Below, piece after piece: positions 7,595 through 16,112 of a DNA stretch of 64,000 bases; position 1 is the first letter of the stretch, and every line of letters begins with the position of its first letter. The DNA lies in the NCBI RefSeq assembly GCF_046098205.1, contig NZ_JBJURJ010000010.1, forward strand, positions 193,748 to 257,747, written 5' to 3'. The notes below the pieces were generated by a model. That model ran no database searches. It was not told the DNA's origin and was given only the letters and a program-made list of their open reading frames with translations. Source of the stretch: Paenibacillus_AR mesotrionivorans. GTDB lineage: Bacteria; Bacillota; Bacilli; Paenibacillales; NBRC-103111. Position numbers and translations under genes: made by a program.

Positions 7595-9181
7595 GGCTAC
7601 ACTACTCCTCACCAACAAAGCTACCGATTCTACATGCACCGTCCACGGGAACATATCCACCGGCTGCGCTTCGACGGTGCGGTAGCCCGCATCCTCCAGG
7701 ATGCGCAGGTCGCGGGCCAGGGTGGCCGGGTTGCAGCTGACGTAGACGACGCGGCGGGGCTGCATCTTGGCGATGCAGTCCAAGAGGGCCGGGTCGCAGC
7801 CCTTGCGCGGCGGGTCGACGACGATGACGTCGGCGCGGATGCCGGACTCGGCCCAGGCCGGGATGACAGTCTCGGCTGCGCCCACGGCAAATTCGGCCTT
7901 GTGCTCCAGGCCGTTCAGCTGCGCGTTGCGCCGCGCGTCCTCGATGGCCTCCGGCACGATCTCGACGCCATAGACCCGCTCCGCGTGCTGCGCCAGGAAC
8001 AGCGAAATGGTGCCGATGCCGCAATAGGCATCAATGACGGTTTCGCCGCCGGAGAGAGCTGCGTATTCCAGTGCCTTGCCGTACAGACGCTCCGTCTGCA
8101 CCGGGTTCACCTGGTAGAAGGACCGGGCGGAGATGGCGAAGCGCACGTCCCCGATATAATCATAGATATATTCCTCGCCCCACAGCACCTCTGTCCGCGG
8201 GCCGAAGATGACGTTGGTTTTGGCCGTGTTGATATTCTGGCAGATGCTCTTGACCCCCGGCAGCTCCCGGCGGATCATCTCCACCAGCTCGCGGCGGCGG
8301 GTGAAGTCGTCTCCGTTAGTGACCAGCACCACCATGATGTCTCCCGTGCGGAAGCCCACCTTGACCACCACATGGCGGATCACACCCCGGCCTGTCTCTT
8401 CATCATACGCCCGGATGCCCAACTCCCCGCAGAGAGACTTCACCAGACCTACCGCCTGGTCATTCCACTCATGCTGGATGAGGCATTCCTTCATGTCTAT
8501 AATCCGGTGGCTGCCTTGGGCATAGAAGCCGCCAACCAGTCCGCCCTCTACTTGTCCAAAAGGCACCTGAGCCTTGTTCCGGTAACGCCAAGGATCCTCC
8601 ATACCGATGGTGGGATGGACCACAATCCCGGAAGAACCCTGCTCTTCTTCGGATGGCTCGTCCCCATTCCCAACCGCCGCTTCCCCTGCTTCCGCTACCT
8701 TCAGCTTGCCGATGCGCTCCAGGGCGTCCACCACGATCTTCCGCTTTTGCCGCAGTTGGGCTTCATAGCCCATGTGCTGGAGCTGGCAGCCGCCGCATTC
8801 CGTATAAAGCGGGCATGGGGGCTCCTGCCGGTCAGCGCTTCGGCCCGCAACATGCAGCAGCTTGGCGTAGCCGAACTGCTTTTTCACATGCTCCACCCGG
8901 ACACTAACCCGCTCACCCGGCAGTCCCCCATGCACAAAAAGGGTAAAGCCGTCCGCCGTCCGGCCTACCCCTTCTCCGTCATGTCCGATTCCGATAATCT
9001 CCGCGTCCACCACCTGGCCCACGGATAAGGGAGCATCCACAGCTGCAGCCCTTACTGACCGGCCATCCTGCCTGCCATTCGGACGGCCGCTGCCGGCTTG
9101 ACTGCTGCCGCCGCGGCTGCCGGACGGTCTGCCGCCCGCTTCTGGGCTGCGTTGCCGCCCGTTCTTGCCGTTCTTCTTCAT
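7586..9181 (-). CDS. rlmCD: 23S rRNA (uracil-5-)-methyltransferase, RlmCD/RumA type
   Basis: 531 residues. A Gly/Arg/Ser-rich basic tail (1-45) precedes a TRAM RNA-binding domain (about 52-110, VGQVVDAEIIGIGHDGEGVG). The iron-sulphur cysteines are seen in CPLYTECGGCQLQHMGY. The SAM fold is marked by VIDAYCGIGTISLFL and VVDPPRKGCDPALL; the catalytic Cys is in VYVSCNPATLARDL near the end. These enzymes make m5U at fixed 23S rRNA positions. It follows a diacylglycerol-kinase gene by 12 bp, the same pair as dgkB-yefA in B. subtilis. An acidic low-complexity insert (GNGDEPSEEEQGSSG, about 170) is an oddity between FeS and SAM regions. Confidence 0.95.
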   Translation of the reverse strand: MKKNGKNGRQRSPEAGGRPSGSRGGSSQAGSGRPNGRQDGRSVRAAAVDAPLSVGQVVDAEIIGIGHDGEGVGRTADGFTLFVHGGLPGERVSVRVEHVKKQFGYAKLLHVAGRSADRQEPPCPLYTECGGCQLQHMGYEAQLRQKRKIVVDALERIGKLKVAEAGEAAVGNGDEPSEEEQGSSGIVVHPTIGMEDPWRYRNKAQVPFGQVEGGLVGGFYAQGSHRIIDMKECLIQHEWNDQAVGLVKSLCGELGIRAYDEETGRGVIRHVVVKVGFRTGDIMVVLVTNGDDFTRRRELVEMIRRELPGVKSICQNINTAKTNVIFGPRTEVLWGEEYIYDYIGDVRFAISARSFYQVNPVQTERLYGKALEYAALSGGETVIDAYCGIGTISLFLAQHAERVYGVEIVPEAIEDARRNAQLNGLEHKAEFAVGAAETVIPAWAESGIRADVIVVDPPRKGCDPALLDCIAKMQPRRVVYVSCNPATLARDLRILEDAGYRTVEAQPVDMFPWTVHVESVALLVRSSVANT

Positions 9182-9193
9182 GTAAAGCCTCCG

Positions 9194-10108
9194 TTATTTG
9201 CCTTTATATTTGGAATTGCCGGTTTCGTCCACCAGAATCTGCAGATGGGAGGGCAGCACCGAGAAGGTTCCCGGCAGTGTACCGCCGAATTCCCCGTCCA
9301 GATTCAGCTGGGTATAGTCCGGAGACGTAATTTGGATCTGTTTGGATTGGAAATGGATAATATGCGGATCGTTCAGATGCTCTCCCCGCAGGGCAAGTGT
9401 CACCACACGGATCATTTCCACCAGATTGCATTTTTTGACCAGAATGATGTCCATTAGTCCGTCGTCAATCGCCGCGTCGGGACAGAGCTTCTCGAAGCCC
9501 GCCACCGAATTGGTATTGGAGATGAGGAACACCATTACCTCTTCATGCAGCTCCCGGTCTTCGGATTTCAGGACAATCTCAACAGGGCGAAGGCGTGGCA
9601 GCTTCTCCAGCCCTTTCATATAATAAGCCAGCTGGCCCAGCATGGTCTTCAGCCTGCTGGGAACCTCGTAGGTCAGCTCCGTCAAGGAGCCCCCTCCGGC
9701 GATATTGATGAAGTACCGCTGATTGGCTTTGCCCAGATCGATCACCCGGGTGGCCCCGTGGATGATGATATCGCAGGCGGCCTCCAGATTCTTCGGAATC
9801 GACATGGCACGGGCAAAGTCATTGGTGGTGCCCAAGGGCAGAAGGCCTAACGGCGGCCGGTTCTCCCGTTCAGCCATCCCGTTGATGACCTCATAGAGGG
9901 TGCCGTCCCCGCCGGCGGCAATGATGACATCAAATCCGCGTTCAACCGCTTCCGCCGCAGCCAAAGTCGCATCCCCTTCGCCGGTAGTCGCGTGGGTAGA
10001 GGTTTCCAATCCTCCCCGCTCCAACCGCTGCAGAATTTCCGGAAGGCGCCGTTTCATTTCCTCCCGCCCTGACGTCGGATTGTAAATCAGTCTTGCACGT
10101 TTGGCCAT
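9194..10108 (-). CDS. dgkB: Diacylglycerol/lipid kinase, DgkB type
   Basis: 304 residues. The catalytic-domain signatures are complete: RLIYNPTSGRE at the N-terminus, AAGGDGTLYEVINGM with the nucleotide-binding GGDGT at about 66, and LGLLPLGTTNDFARAM for the substrate pocket. The C-terminal beta-sandwich includes DDGLMDIILV and LNLDGEFGGTLP. Soluble DgkB phosphorylates diacylglycerol released by lipoteichoic-acid synthesis and returns it as phosphatidic acid. The gene sits 14 bp downstream of the CbiX-like gene and 12 bp upstream of rlmCD, so the three are probably one transcript. Confidence 0.93.
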   Translation of the reverse strand: MAKRARLIYNPTSGREEMKRRLPEILQRLERGGLETSTHATTGEGDATLAAAEAVERGFDVIIAAGGDGTLYEVINGMAERENRPPLGLLPLGTTNDFARAMSIPKNLEAACDIIIHGATRVIDLGKANQRYFINIAGGGSLTELTYEVPSRLKTMLGQLAYYMKGLEKLPRLRPVEIVLKSEDRELHEEVMVFLISNTNSVAGFEKLCPDAAIDDGLMDIILVKKCNLVEMIRVVTLALRGEHLNDPHIIHFQSKQIQITSPDYTQLNLDGEFGGTLPGTFSVLPSHLQILVDETGNSKYKGK

Positions 10109-10122
10109 TCTCCACTCACCCG

Positions 10123-10908
10123 TTATCGCAGAATCAATTCACTTTTGGCCCGCAGCACGGTAAGCACCCGGCCTTCGATCCACCCGGACATCAGGGGATG
10201 AGGCAGCAGCGCCCGTCCGTTATAGCTGTAAGCCCAATCTTTCAACCGGGAAGGGATAACCTCCCTGGTAAAATATCCTTCACTCAAAAACAGCGGCGCC
10301 ACAATCACCCGGTGGCCGGGTTTACGCTTTTGCCAAAGCCGCAGCTTGAAGTTGATCTGGTCCGGCAGGAGCATTGCTGCATCCGCCGCATCGAAGCCTC
10401 CCAGCGTCTGCACACGGGACGCCAGTCCCTCCAGAACCTGCCGCCAACGGCCGTGGAAGCCCTTCTCTACAGAACCGTGTCCCACCAGAAGCAAGAGCTC
10501 CCGGGACGGGTCTGCGGACAGCTCCCGGACCTTCTCATAGAGTATGCCGGCAATCTCCGGATCATCATCAATCGGGGGGGTAAAATGGATGACTGCCTTC
10601 CGTTCGAACGGTACCATATCCGTCGGCAGGGTTGGATGGTCGATGACGCCCAGCGCGTAGCTGATCTCGTCGATATGGGTACTGCCCGAGGAAATAAACA
10701 AGGGCACCGCCACAATATCCGTGACGCCCATCTCCTCCAGCATCCGTATACCATCCTGGATCAGGCGCCCCTCGATCAGCTCCAAGAACACCGACACCAC
10801 CGGAACCTGCGCAGGCAGCCTGACCTGGGCCACCGCATCATCTACCAGGCGGACCCATTCCTTGCTGCGCGATCCGTGGCTAATGACCATTACACCGAAC
10901 TTGCTCAT
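10123..10908 (-). CDS. CbiX/SirB-type sirohydrochlorin chelatase, two-repeat form
   Basis: 261 residues from ATG 10908, chosen because GGGAGGTG lies 8 nt before it; the frame is open further upstream without a ribosome site. Two homologous halves are visible, each opening with a metal/tetrapyrrole-binding HGS: FGVMVISHGSRSKEWV at the start and LLLVGHGSVEKGF at about 160. FISSGSTHIDEISYALG and PLFLSEGYFTREVIPSRL are the matching chelatase segments. The family inserts cobalt, nickel or iron into sirohydrochlorin; which metal is not readable here. No cobalamin riboswitch or other tetrapyrrole gene is nearby, so this may be a stand-alone chelatase. Confidence 0.88.
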   Translation of the reverse strand: MSKFGVMVISHGSRSKEWVRLVDDAVAQVRLPAQVPVVSVFLELIEGRLIQDGIRMLEEMGVTDIVAVPLFISSGSTHIDEISYALGVIDHPTLPTDMVPFERKAVIHFTPPIDDDPEIAGILYEKVRELSADPSRELLLLVGHGSVEKGFHGRWRQVLEGLASRVQTLGGFDAADAAMLLPDQINFKLRLWQKRKPGHRVIVAPLFLSEGYFTREVIPSRLKDWAYSYNGRALLPHPLMSGWIEGRVLTVLRAKSELILR

Positions 10909-11109
10909 GTAACAAAGCACCTCCCGGTCATGACATAGCGGACGTACTACCATGCTAGCGGAAGGAATTTTTAAAGTCAAACCGACTAGCGGGAAATCAG
11001 GCGAACATGAGAAGAAACGGCTGCTCCGTCCGCTTAAGACGGGACCCGTTTCTTGATCCGGTAAAGAAGCACAGCCTGTTTCCGGCCAGGAAAATCATTC
11101 TTAACAGCA

Positions 11110-11133
11110 GAAAAAAGCTTCTTAGCGAAGCTT
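11110..11133 (-). terminator. Terminator of the yerC-like gene
   Basis: On the minus strand AAGCTTC-loop-GAAGCTT is followed by a run of T. The rest of 10909-11231 holds one more short stem (GCTCCGC 11162-11168 / GCGGAGC 11175-11181) and no gene that I can support. Confidence 0.65.
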
Positions 11134-11231
11134 CCTTCATCGTTCTCAACACGCCGTATCTGCTCCGCGATGAAGCGGAGCGCTTTCAAAACCGGGCATG
11201 AGCCAACCGGAAAAAGTTCACCGGCCGGGGA

Positions 11232-11531
11232 TTATCTGCCCAGCCGTTCTAATGTCATTTTATACCCGTCATTGCCGTAATTCAAGCATCTTTTCACCCG
11301 GGAAATGGTGGCCGTGCTGGCCCCGGTCTCCGCTTCAATCTGGTTGTAGGTGCAGCCCTTGCGCAGCATCCGGGCTACTTCAAGCCGCTGGGACAAAGAC
11401 TGGATCTCGTTGACGGTGCACAGGTCATCAAAAAACACATAGCATTCTTCCATATCCTTCAAGGTAAGAATCGCTTCAAATAATTGCTCGATGGCTTTAT
11501 CGTTCAGCTTCTTCAGCTGCATCCTCATCAT
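11232..11531 (-). CDS. yerC: YerC/YecD family TrpR-like DNA-binding protein
   Basis: 99 residues, the usual length for this family. The helical TrpR-type fold is evident: LFEAILTLKDMEECYVFFDDLCT, then EIQSLSQRLEVARMLRKG and the helix-turn-helix CTYNQIEAETGASTATISRV. In B. subtilis YerC links histidine/purine-related promoters to regulation, but its ligand is not established to my knowledge. Three ATGs lie within the first four codons, so the exact start is open; GGGGATGATGAGG precedes the third. Near-perfect family match. Confidence 0.93.
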   Translation of the reverse strand: MMRMQLKKLNDKAIEQLFEAILTLKDMEECYVFFDDLCTVNEIQSLSQRLEVARMLRKGCTYNQIEAETGASTATISRVKRCLNYGNDGYKMTLERLGR

Positions 11532-11802
11532 CCCCTGCTCTTCACTGTGGCTTAGATGGATTTCGACGTTCTTTGGCGAATCCCTGCTTTGCGGTTGTAA
11601 AATTTCAAAACTGTAAAATTGTTATGCGTCACCGGACTAAACTGAAAAGACAGCACCAACCGGGACATTCGTCTATACCAAACGTTTGCCCATGACATAG
11701 ATTATAGTAAATTCGCCCCGATAAGTGAAGCCCCCCACCACTTTTGCAGCCAGCTTCGCCCGAACGGTACGGGGAAAAACACAAAAAAGGGTTGTGACAA
11801 CT

Positions 11803-12321
11803 GTGAGACCAAACGAAATGGCGTACATCCGTCAGCAGGATGTTTATGGGCCGGAAATTCGCGCGTACAACGAGTATCCCGGCGGCTCTCCTTATCCCGG
11901 TTTGGAAAACCCCTATATGGGCGGCGTTTCCAACATGCCTGTTCCCTATTCGCCCCAGACCCAGCTCATTAGCGGCGGTGGCGGGGGTGCGGCAGGAGGA
12001 GGCGGCGGCTCAGGGGGAGGCGGGCTGTTAGGTTCCCTCAACATGAACCAGATCAAGGGTTTTGTGGACAAAATGGGCGGCATCGACGGGATCGTGGGCA
12101 CCATGACCCGCGTGCAGAAGATGGTTTCCAGCTTCCAGCAGATGGCGCCGATGCTGAAGCTCTTGATGGGCTCCTTCGGGGCCAAGGCGGCAGCCAACTC
12201 CGTCAGCAAGGGCAAGGGTTATTCCCGCAAGCGCAAAAACAGCCGCAAAAGCGGCAAAAGCAAAAAGCGCCCCGTGGTCCGCAAGGGGACCGGGACGCGG
12301 TATAAGAGCCGCCGCAGGTAA
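11803..12321 (+). CDS. Glycine-rich, basic-tailed protein (YqfQ/VrrA-like, possible spore protein)
   Basis: About 172 residues if GTG 11803 is used (AAAAAAGGG 11 nt upstream); ATG 11818 is an alternative and the frame is open from 11725. Order: a Tyr/Pro-rich N-terminus (IRAYNEYPGGSPYPG), a block of nearly pure glycine (about residues 53-75), a helical middle (LNMNQIKGFVDKMGGIDGIVG, MVSSFQQMAPMLKLLMGSFG) and a strongly basic Lys/Arg tail (SRKRKNSRKSGKSKK). The Gly-block-plus-helix plan is like B. subtilis YqfQ (VrrA family), a spore-associated protein. The basic tail could bind nucleic acid or peptidoglycan. Function unknown; coding status is well supported by frame and composition. Confidence 0.6.
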   Translation: MRPNEMAYIRQQDVYGPEIRAYNEYPGGSPYPGLENPYMGGVSNMPVPYSPQTQLISGGGGGAAGGGGGSGGGGLLGSLNMNQIKGFVDKMGGIDGIVGTMTRVQKMVSSFQQMAPMLKLLMGSFGAKAAANSVSKGKGYSRKRKNSRKSGKSKKRPVVRKGTGTRYKSRRR

Positions 12322-12395
12322 ACGTTGAGGGGCGGCATAGGGAGGGGCGGATATGCGGCCCCTCCGCATCTGCTTATAACACCGGCCACCTCCGC

Positions 12396-12578
12396 TTACG
12401 GAATTGAGCGGCCCTTACAGCCCCAAAACCGCCTCCGCTGTAATCTTACGGAACTCAGCGGCCCTTACAGCACAATTGGTGGCTGATTTCGGGAGATTCC
12501 CCTCCCTAACGGTCACTCACTTCCGTTACAGCCGGCAAACCCCCGGTTTCGCCCGCTAAGAGCCTCTCAGTTCCGTTG
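12396..12578. repeat. Four-unit palindromic array A (2 forward + 2 reversed)
   Basis: Units of 23 bp at 12396-12418, 12446-12468 (forward, TTACGGAACTCAGCGGCCC-like) and 12506-12528, 12556-12578 (reversed, ending CCGTTA or CCGTTG). Centres 12407, 12457, 12517, 12567: spacing 50, 60, 50. It fills the convergent gap between the YqfQ-like and YerB-like genes. The fourth unit runs into the YerB-like gene and supplies its stop codon and last residues. Confidence 0.85.
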
Positions 12579-13740
12579 CCAGCTCCACCGCCATTGCCTC
12601 GGGCACAAACTGGATCCACGTGACTCCCGGGGCGAGGGTGATCTCCTGCTGCCCGTCTGCGGCGTAGGCGCGGACGAGCCCGTCCCGCAGCTGCCAGACC
12701 GCGGCTTGCACCTTGCCCCCGCTCAGGACGTAGCCGCTGCCCGGCCCCTGCACATCCACCCGGCGGCGGCCTGCGCTGTCTGTGACCTTGTGGCTGGAGC
12801 GGCAGATTAGCACATTGGCCGCGGCCAATTGCCGCCCCGTCTCCGCATCCGTGTGGGGCACGCCATTCATCCAGCGCAAATATTGGCCCGATGCGGCATC
12901 ATACCTATAGCTCACCGCGTACCCGGCAGAGTACGGCAGCCGCACCGCTTCGCCGGTTCCTCCGGCCCCCGCAGCTACAGAAGCATCGGCCGACGCCGAG
13001 CCTGCCGGTTCGCCGCTAACTGCCTCCCCCTCCGCACCGGCTGCTCTCCCCTCTGCTCCGGAAGGCCGCGCCTCCCCGCGGGCCTCTCCTGCTTCAAACA
13101 TTGGCAACACGGGAGTCCATGCGGTACGGAGCTGTTTTTTGTCCATGCCGCGGCGTATCCCTTCTATAGAAGTGTACAGATTATGCGGCTGCTTCCTGTC
13201 CGGGGAACGCCAATAGTACACCCGGTCCCCATAAACCTCGTCGAAGTGGTCCACACCCCCGGCGTCCACCCGGTTCATCGCCTCCTGGCTCCAACCTGCA
13301 TGAACCAGCACCGCATCCATGGCAGCGGCCACATCCACGTAATATGGCCGGATGCTCCGGACAGGCCCCACCTTCACCGGACTCCGGCAGTGGTAAAAAG
13401 CGGCGAAACGCGTGATATCCCCCTCCGCCAGAATCTCATACACCACATCTGCATCGCCGAGTCCGCTTTGGGGACGGGCAGCGGGTGAATTTTCCACCAT
13501 AACCGCGATGGGGCGGGCATCCTTTTGCCCGGTTGAAAATAACCCCGTTAGGGGAAACTGTACACTGTAATCGGCTTTCATCCGGTCATCCTCGGGCAGC
13601 GCCTCGGACCGGACATGCCCTGCGGCCACAGGCACGCGGAGTGCGGAAGCGTCAGACACTTCAGTGCCAGCGGCAAAAACCAGCACACCTGCAAGCATAC
13701 ACATGCCGGGGAGCACGGGAAGCCTTGTTTTTCTCATCAT
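12556..13740 (-). CDS. YerB-like DUF3048 protein
   Basis: 394 residues from ATG 13740 (AGAGGGA just upstream; a TTG one codon earlier is less likely). A hydrophobic N-terminus (PVLPGMCMLAGVLVFAAG) exports or anchors the protein; no clear lipobox cysteine, unlike B. subtilis YerB. The DUF3048 core is unmistakable: ARPIAVMVENSPAARPQSGL, ADVVYEILAEGDITRFAAFY, VGPVRSIRPYYVDVA, DHFDEV and HNLYTS. An Ala/Gly/Glu-rich linker (about 225-265) splits the two domains. Function unknown. It lies beside yerC, as in B. subtilis. The C-terminal residues ATELRGS and the TAG are encoded by a palindromic repeat unit, so repeat invasion may have replaced the original end. Confidence 0.88.
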   Translation of the reverse strand: MMRKTRLPVLPGMCMLAGVLVFAAGTEVSDASALRVPVAAGHVRSEALPEDDRMKADYSVQFPLTGLFSTGQKDARPIAVMVENSPAARPQSGLGDADVVYEILAEGDITRFAAFYHCRSPVKVGPVRSIRPYYVDVAAAMDAVLVHAGWSQEAMNRVDAGGVDHFDEVYGDRVYYWRSPDRKQPHNLYTSIEGIRRGMDKKQLRTAWTPVLPMFEAGEARGEARPSGAEGRAAGAEGEAVSGEPAGSASADASVAAGAGGTGEAVRLPYSAGYAVSYRYDAASGQYLRWMNGVPHTDAETGRQLAAANVLICRSSHKVTDSAGRRRVDVQGPGSGYVLSGGKVQAAVWQLRDGLVRAYAADGQQEITLAPGVTWIQFVPEAMAVELATELRGS

Positions 13741-13805
13741 CAATCCCTCTTTTCTGCTAGGTCGTGTTGGGCAACCAAAATTTTCGATGGAAAGGCGGCA
13801 AGCTT

Positions 13806-14330
13806 ATGATTACCAGATGGTTAAGAGAAAGTGTAGTGGCCTCCGTGCTGCTTCTCATCGCCCGGATTTACTTGGGTTGGAAATGGCTGGACGCAGGCTG
13901 GCACAAAATCACCGGAGGCTTCGACGCCTCGGGCTTCCTGAAGAATGCCATCGCCAAACCTCCCGTAGACAGCGCCACCAAGGAGGCCATCTACCCCCGC
14001 TTCGTTTCGTTTCTTGAACATTTTGCTTTACCCAATGCCAAATTATTCAACTTTTTGATCCCGTGGGGCGAATTTCTGGTGGGACTGGGGCTTATCCTGG
14101 GTACCTTTACCGTAGTCGCCGCCTTTTTCGGCATGCTGATGAACTTCATGTTCCTCCTGGCGGGCACCGTGTCCTCCAACCCCTGGCTGATCATCTTCAG
14201 CATCCTGATCCTGCTGGGCAGCTCCAACTCGGGAAGGTTCGGCGGCGACTATTTTGTGCTTCCGTATCTGCGCAAGGTCTTTAAGATTAAACGGGGCTCC
14301 GATTCGGATACGGCCAGAGGACGAGCCTAG
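13806..14330 (+). CDS. DoxX-family membrane protein
   Basis: 174 residues from ATG 13806, with AAAGGCGGC 6-8 nt upstream; the frame is open 14 codons further up without a ribosome site. Four hydrophobic spans are visible (SVVASVLLLIARIYLGW, FLIPWGEFLVGLGLIL, VAAFFGMLMNFMFLLAG, WLIIFSILILLGS). The opening RIYLGWKWLDAGWHKI matches the DoxX/DoxD R-x-x-x-G-x-x-W pattern, and the C-terminus GGDYFVLP is also typical. DoxX proteins in Bacilli and actinobacteria are linked to thiol or oxidative-stress complexes. Here it stands alone, transcribed divergently from the YerB-like gene. The role is not readable. Confidence 0.85.
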   Translation: MITRWLRESVVASVLLLIARIYLGWKWLDAGWHKITGGFDASGFLKNAIAKPPVDSATKEAIYPRFVSFLEHFALPNAKLFNFLIPWGEFLVGLGLILGTFTVVAAFFGMLMNFMFLLAGTVSSNPWLIIFSILILLGSSNSGRFGGDYFVLPYLRKVFKIKRGSDSDTARGRA

Positions 14331-14492
14331 AATCCCTATTCATTTTGCATCCGGAAGGAACAGGCACCCCCGGGTAACCGGCTCCGGACTTCACCGGGAC
14401 CGCATCTGGAGGCCGCTCTGTTCTTTCCGTTTCCTTTACCGAAAGGGCCTTCGTCTTTTTTGACAAATGAAGCGGAATCATGGGTGGATATT

Positions 14493-14510
14493 TTGTGACA
14501 GCTGTCACAA
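14493..14510. promoter_or_regulatory. Perfect CRP/FNR-type palindrome upstream of uxaBA
   Basis: TTGTGACAGCTGTCACAA is an 18-bp perfect palindrome with the TGTGA-N6-TCACA form bound by CRP/FNR-family regulators. A TATACT -10 lies at 14549-14554 with no good -35 (TTCCCA at the right distance), so the promoter looks activator-dependent. The site centre (14501.5) would be about -60 from the predicted start. Which regulator binds is inference. Confidence 0.55.
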
Positions 14511-14617
14511 GCGCCAAAAGAGGGATTCCCATCCCCCCATTCATATGGTATACTTTGATCATGCACACGTTAACAATAACGTGAAATTATACTTACTTAC
14601 TAGGAGGCACTACCCAA

Positions 14618-16111
14618 ATGACAGCATTGTCTAAAACTCAGCTGGCCAACCCGGAAGCAATTGCTGCTTTGCCGGAAAAAGTACTGCAATTCGGCGAAGG
14701 CAACTTCCTGCGCGGCTTCGTGGATTGGATGATCCACAAGCTGAACGAGCAAAACCTTTTCAACGGCCGGGTTGCCGTGGTTCAACCCATCGCTCAAGGC
14801 TTGACTCCGATGCTGAACGAACAAGACGGTTTGTACACTTTGTTGCTGCGCGGAATCCAAAACGGCCAAATCGTTGAGGAAAAGGACATCATCTCCTGCA
14901 TCAGCCGCGGCATTAACCCATATGAAGATTTCGCCGCTTACCTGGAGCTGGCTGTGAGCCCGGATCTGCGCTTCGTGGTTTCCAACACCACTGAAGCCGG
15001 CATCGCATACTCCGCCGAGGACCGTTATGACGACGCTCCTCCTGCAACCTTCCCCGGCAAGCTGACTGTGCTTCTGCACAAACGCTTCACCGCCTTTAAC
15101 GGCGCTGAAGACAAGGGTCTTGTGATCATTCCTTGCGAGCTGATTGAGCGCAATGGCGACAACCTGAAGAAAATCGTGCTCCGTCTGGCTGAAGAATGGA
15201 ACCTGGGCGCCGGCTTTATCTCCTGGATTGAGAACAGCAACTACTTCCTGAACACGATGGTTGACCGTATCGTAACCGGCTATCCCCGTGACGAAATCGC
15301 GGCTCTGACCGAAAAGCTGGGTTACGAGGACAAGCTGCTGAACACCGCTGAAATCTTCCACCTGTGGGTAATTGAAGGCGACAAGCGTTTTGCCGAGGAG
15401 CTTCCGTTCCACAAGGTTGGCCTGGACGTGATCTGGACCGACGACATGACTCCGTACCGTACCCGTAAGGTCCGGATTCTGAACGGCGCCCACACCATGA
15501 CCGTGCTGGCTGCTTACCTGTATGGCCTGGACACTGTCAAGGAGTGCATGGACGACGAGCTGATCCGTTCCTTCATGGAAAAAGGGATTTACAACGAAGT
15601 GATCCCGACTCTGGATCTGCCGGATAGCGAGCTGAAGGCATTTGCTGCAGCTGTTACCGAGCGTTTTGCCAACCCGTTCATCCGTCACTATCTGCTGTCC
15701 ATCTCCTTGAACTCCACTTCCAAGTTCAAGACCCGCGTGCTGCCGTCCATTCTGGAGTACGTGAACCGCAAGGGCGAGCTGCCTAAGGTGCTTTCCTTCT
15801 CCCTGGCTGCCCTGCTGGCCTTCTACCAAGGCACTGAGCTGAAGGACAATGCTCTGGTGGGCAAACGCCCTGCCGGCAACGAGTACCAAATCAATGACGA
15901 TCTTCCGGTCCTGCAAATGTTCGCTTCCCTGTGGAGCAAGTACGACGGCAGCCGCGAAGCAGCTGGCGCATTGGTTGAAGAAGTTCTCTCCCACACCGAA
16001 ATGTGGGGCAAGAACCTGAACGAGGTTGAAGGCTTCACTGCTCTGGTATCCGACTACCTGCACAGCATCCTGACTAACGGCGTAGCCGCCACACTGAAGG
16101 ACGTGATCTAA
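14618..16111 (+). CDS. uxaB: Tagaturonate reductase (altronate oxidoreductase)
   Basis: 497 residues after an AGGAGGCAC ribosome site. The mannitol-dehydrogenase fold is clear: VLQFGEGNFLRGFVDWMIHKLNE at the N-terminus is the family opening, VVSNTTEAGI is a conserved nucleotide-domain strand, and KVRILNGAHTMTVLAAYLYG with the catalytic Lys-Asn-His trio lies near 287. It reduces D-tagaturonate to D-altronate with NADH in galacturonate breakdown. It is followed 1 nt later by altronate dehydratase, the next enzyme, so the two form an operon. The isomerase UxaC and the aldolase steps are not in this window. Confidence 0.96.
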   Translation: MTALSKTQLANPEAIAALPEKVLQFGEGNFLRGFVDWMIHKLNEQNLFNGRVAVVQPIAQGLTPMLNEQDGLYTLLLRGIQNGQIVEEKDIISCISRGINPYEDFAAYLELAVSPDLRFVVSNTTEAGIAYSAEDRYDDAPPATFPGKLTVLLHKRFTAFNGAEDKGLVIIPCELIERNGDNLKKIVLRLAEEWNLGAGFISWIENSNYFLNTMVDRIVTGYPRDEIAALTEKLGYEDKLLNTAEIFHLWVIEGDKRFAEELPFHKVGLDVIWTDDMTPYRTRKVRILNGAHTMTVLAAYLYGLDTVKECMDDELIRSFMEKGIYNEVIPTLDLPDSELKAFAAAVTERFANPFIRHYLLSISLNSTSKFKTRVLPSILEYVNRKGELPKVLSFSLAALLAFYQGTELKDNALVGKRPAGNEYQINDDLPVLQMFASLWSKYDGSREAAGALVEEVLSHTEMWGKNLNEVEGFTALVSDYLHSILTNGVAATLKDVI

Positions 16112-16112
16112 G

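Noticed and set aside
7634..9028. Plus-strand open frame of 464 codons opposite rlmCD
   Set aside because: GC-driven antisense shadow; the minus-strand protein has all methyltransferase motifs.
10909..11231. A cobalamin or other riboswitch upstream of the CbiX-type gene
   Set aside because: No conserved B12-box or similar core is present; only short stems, one of which is the yerC terminator.
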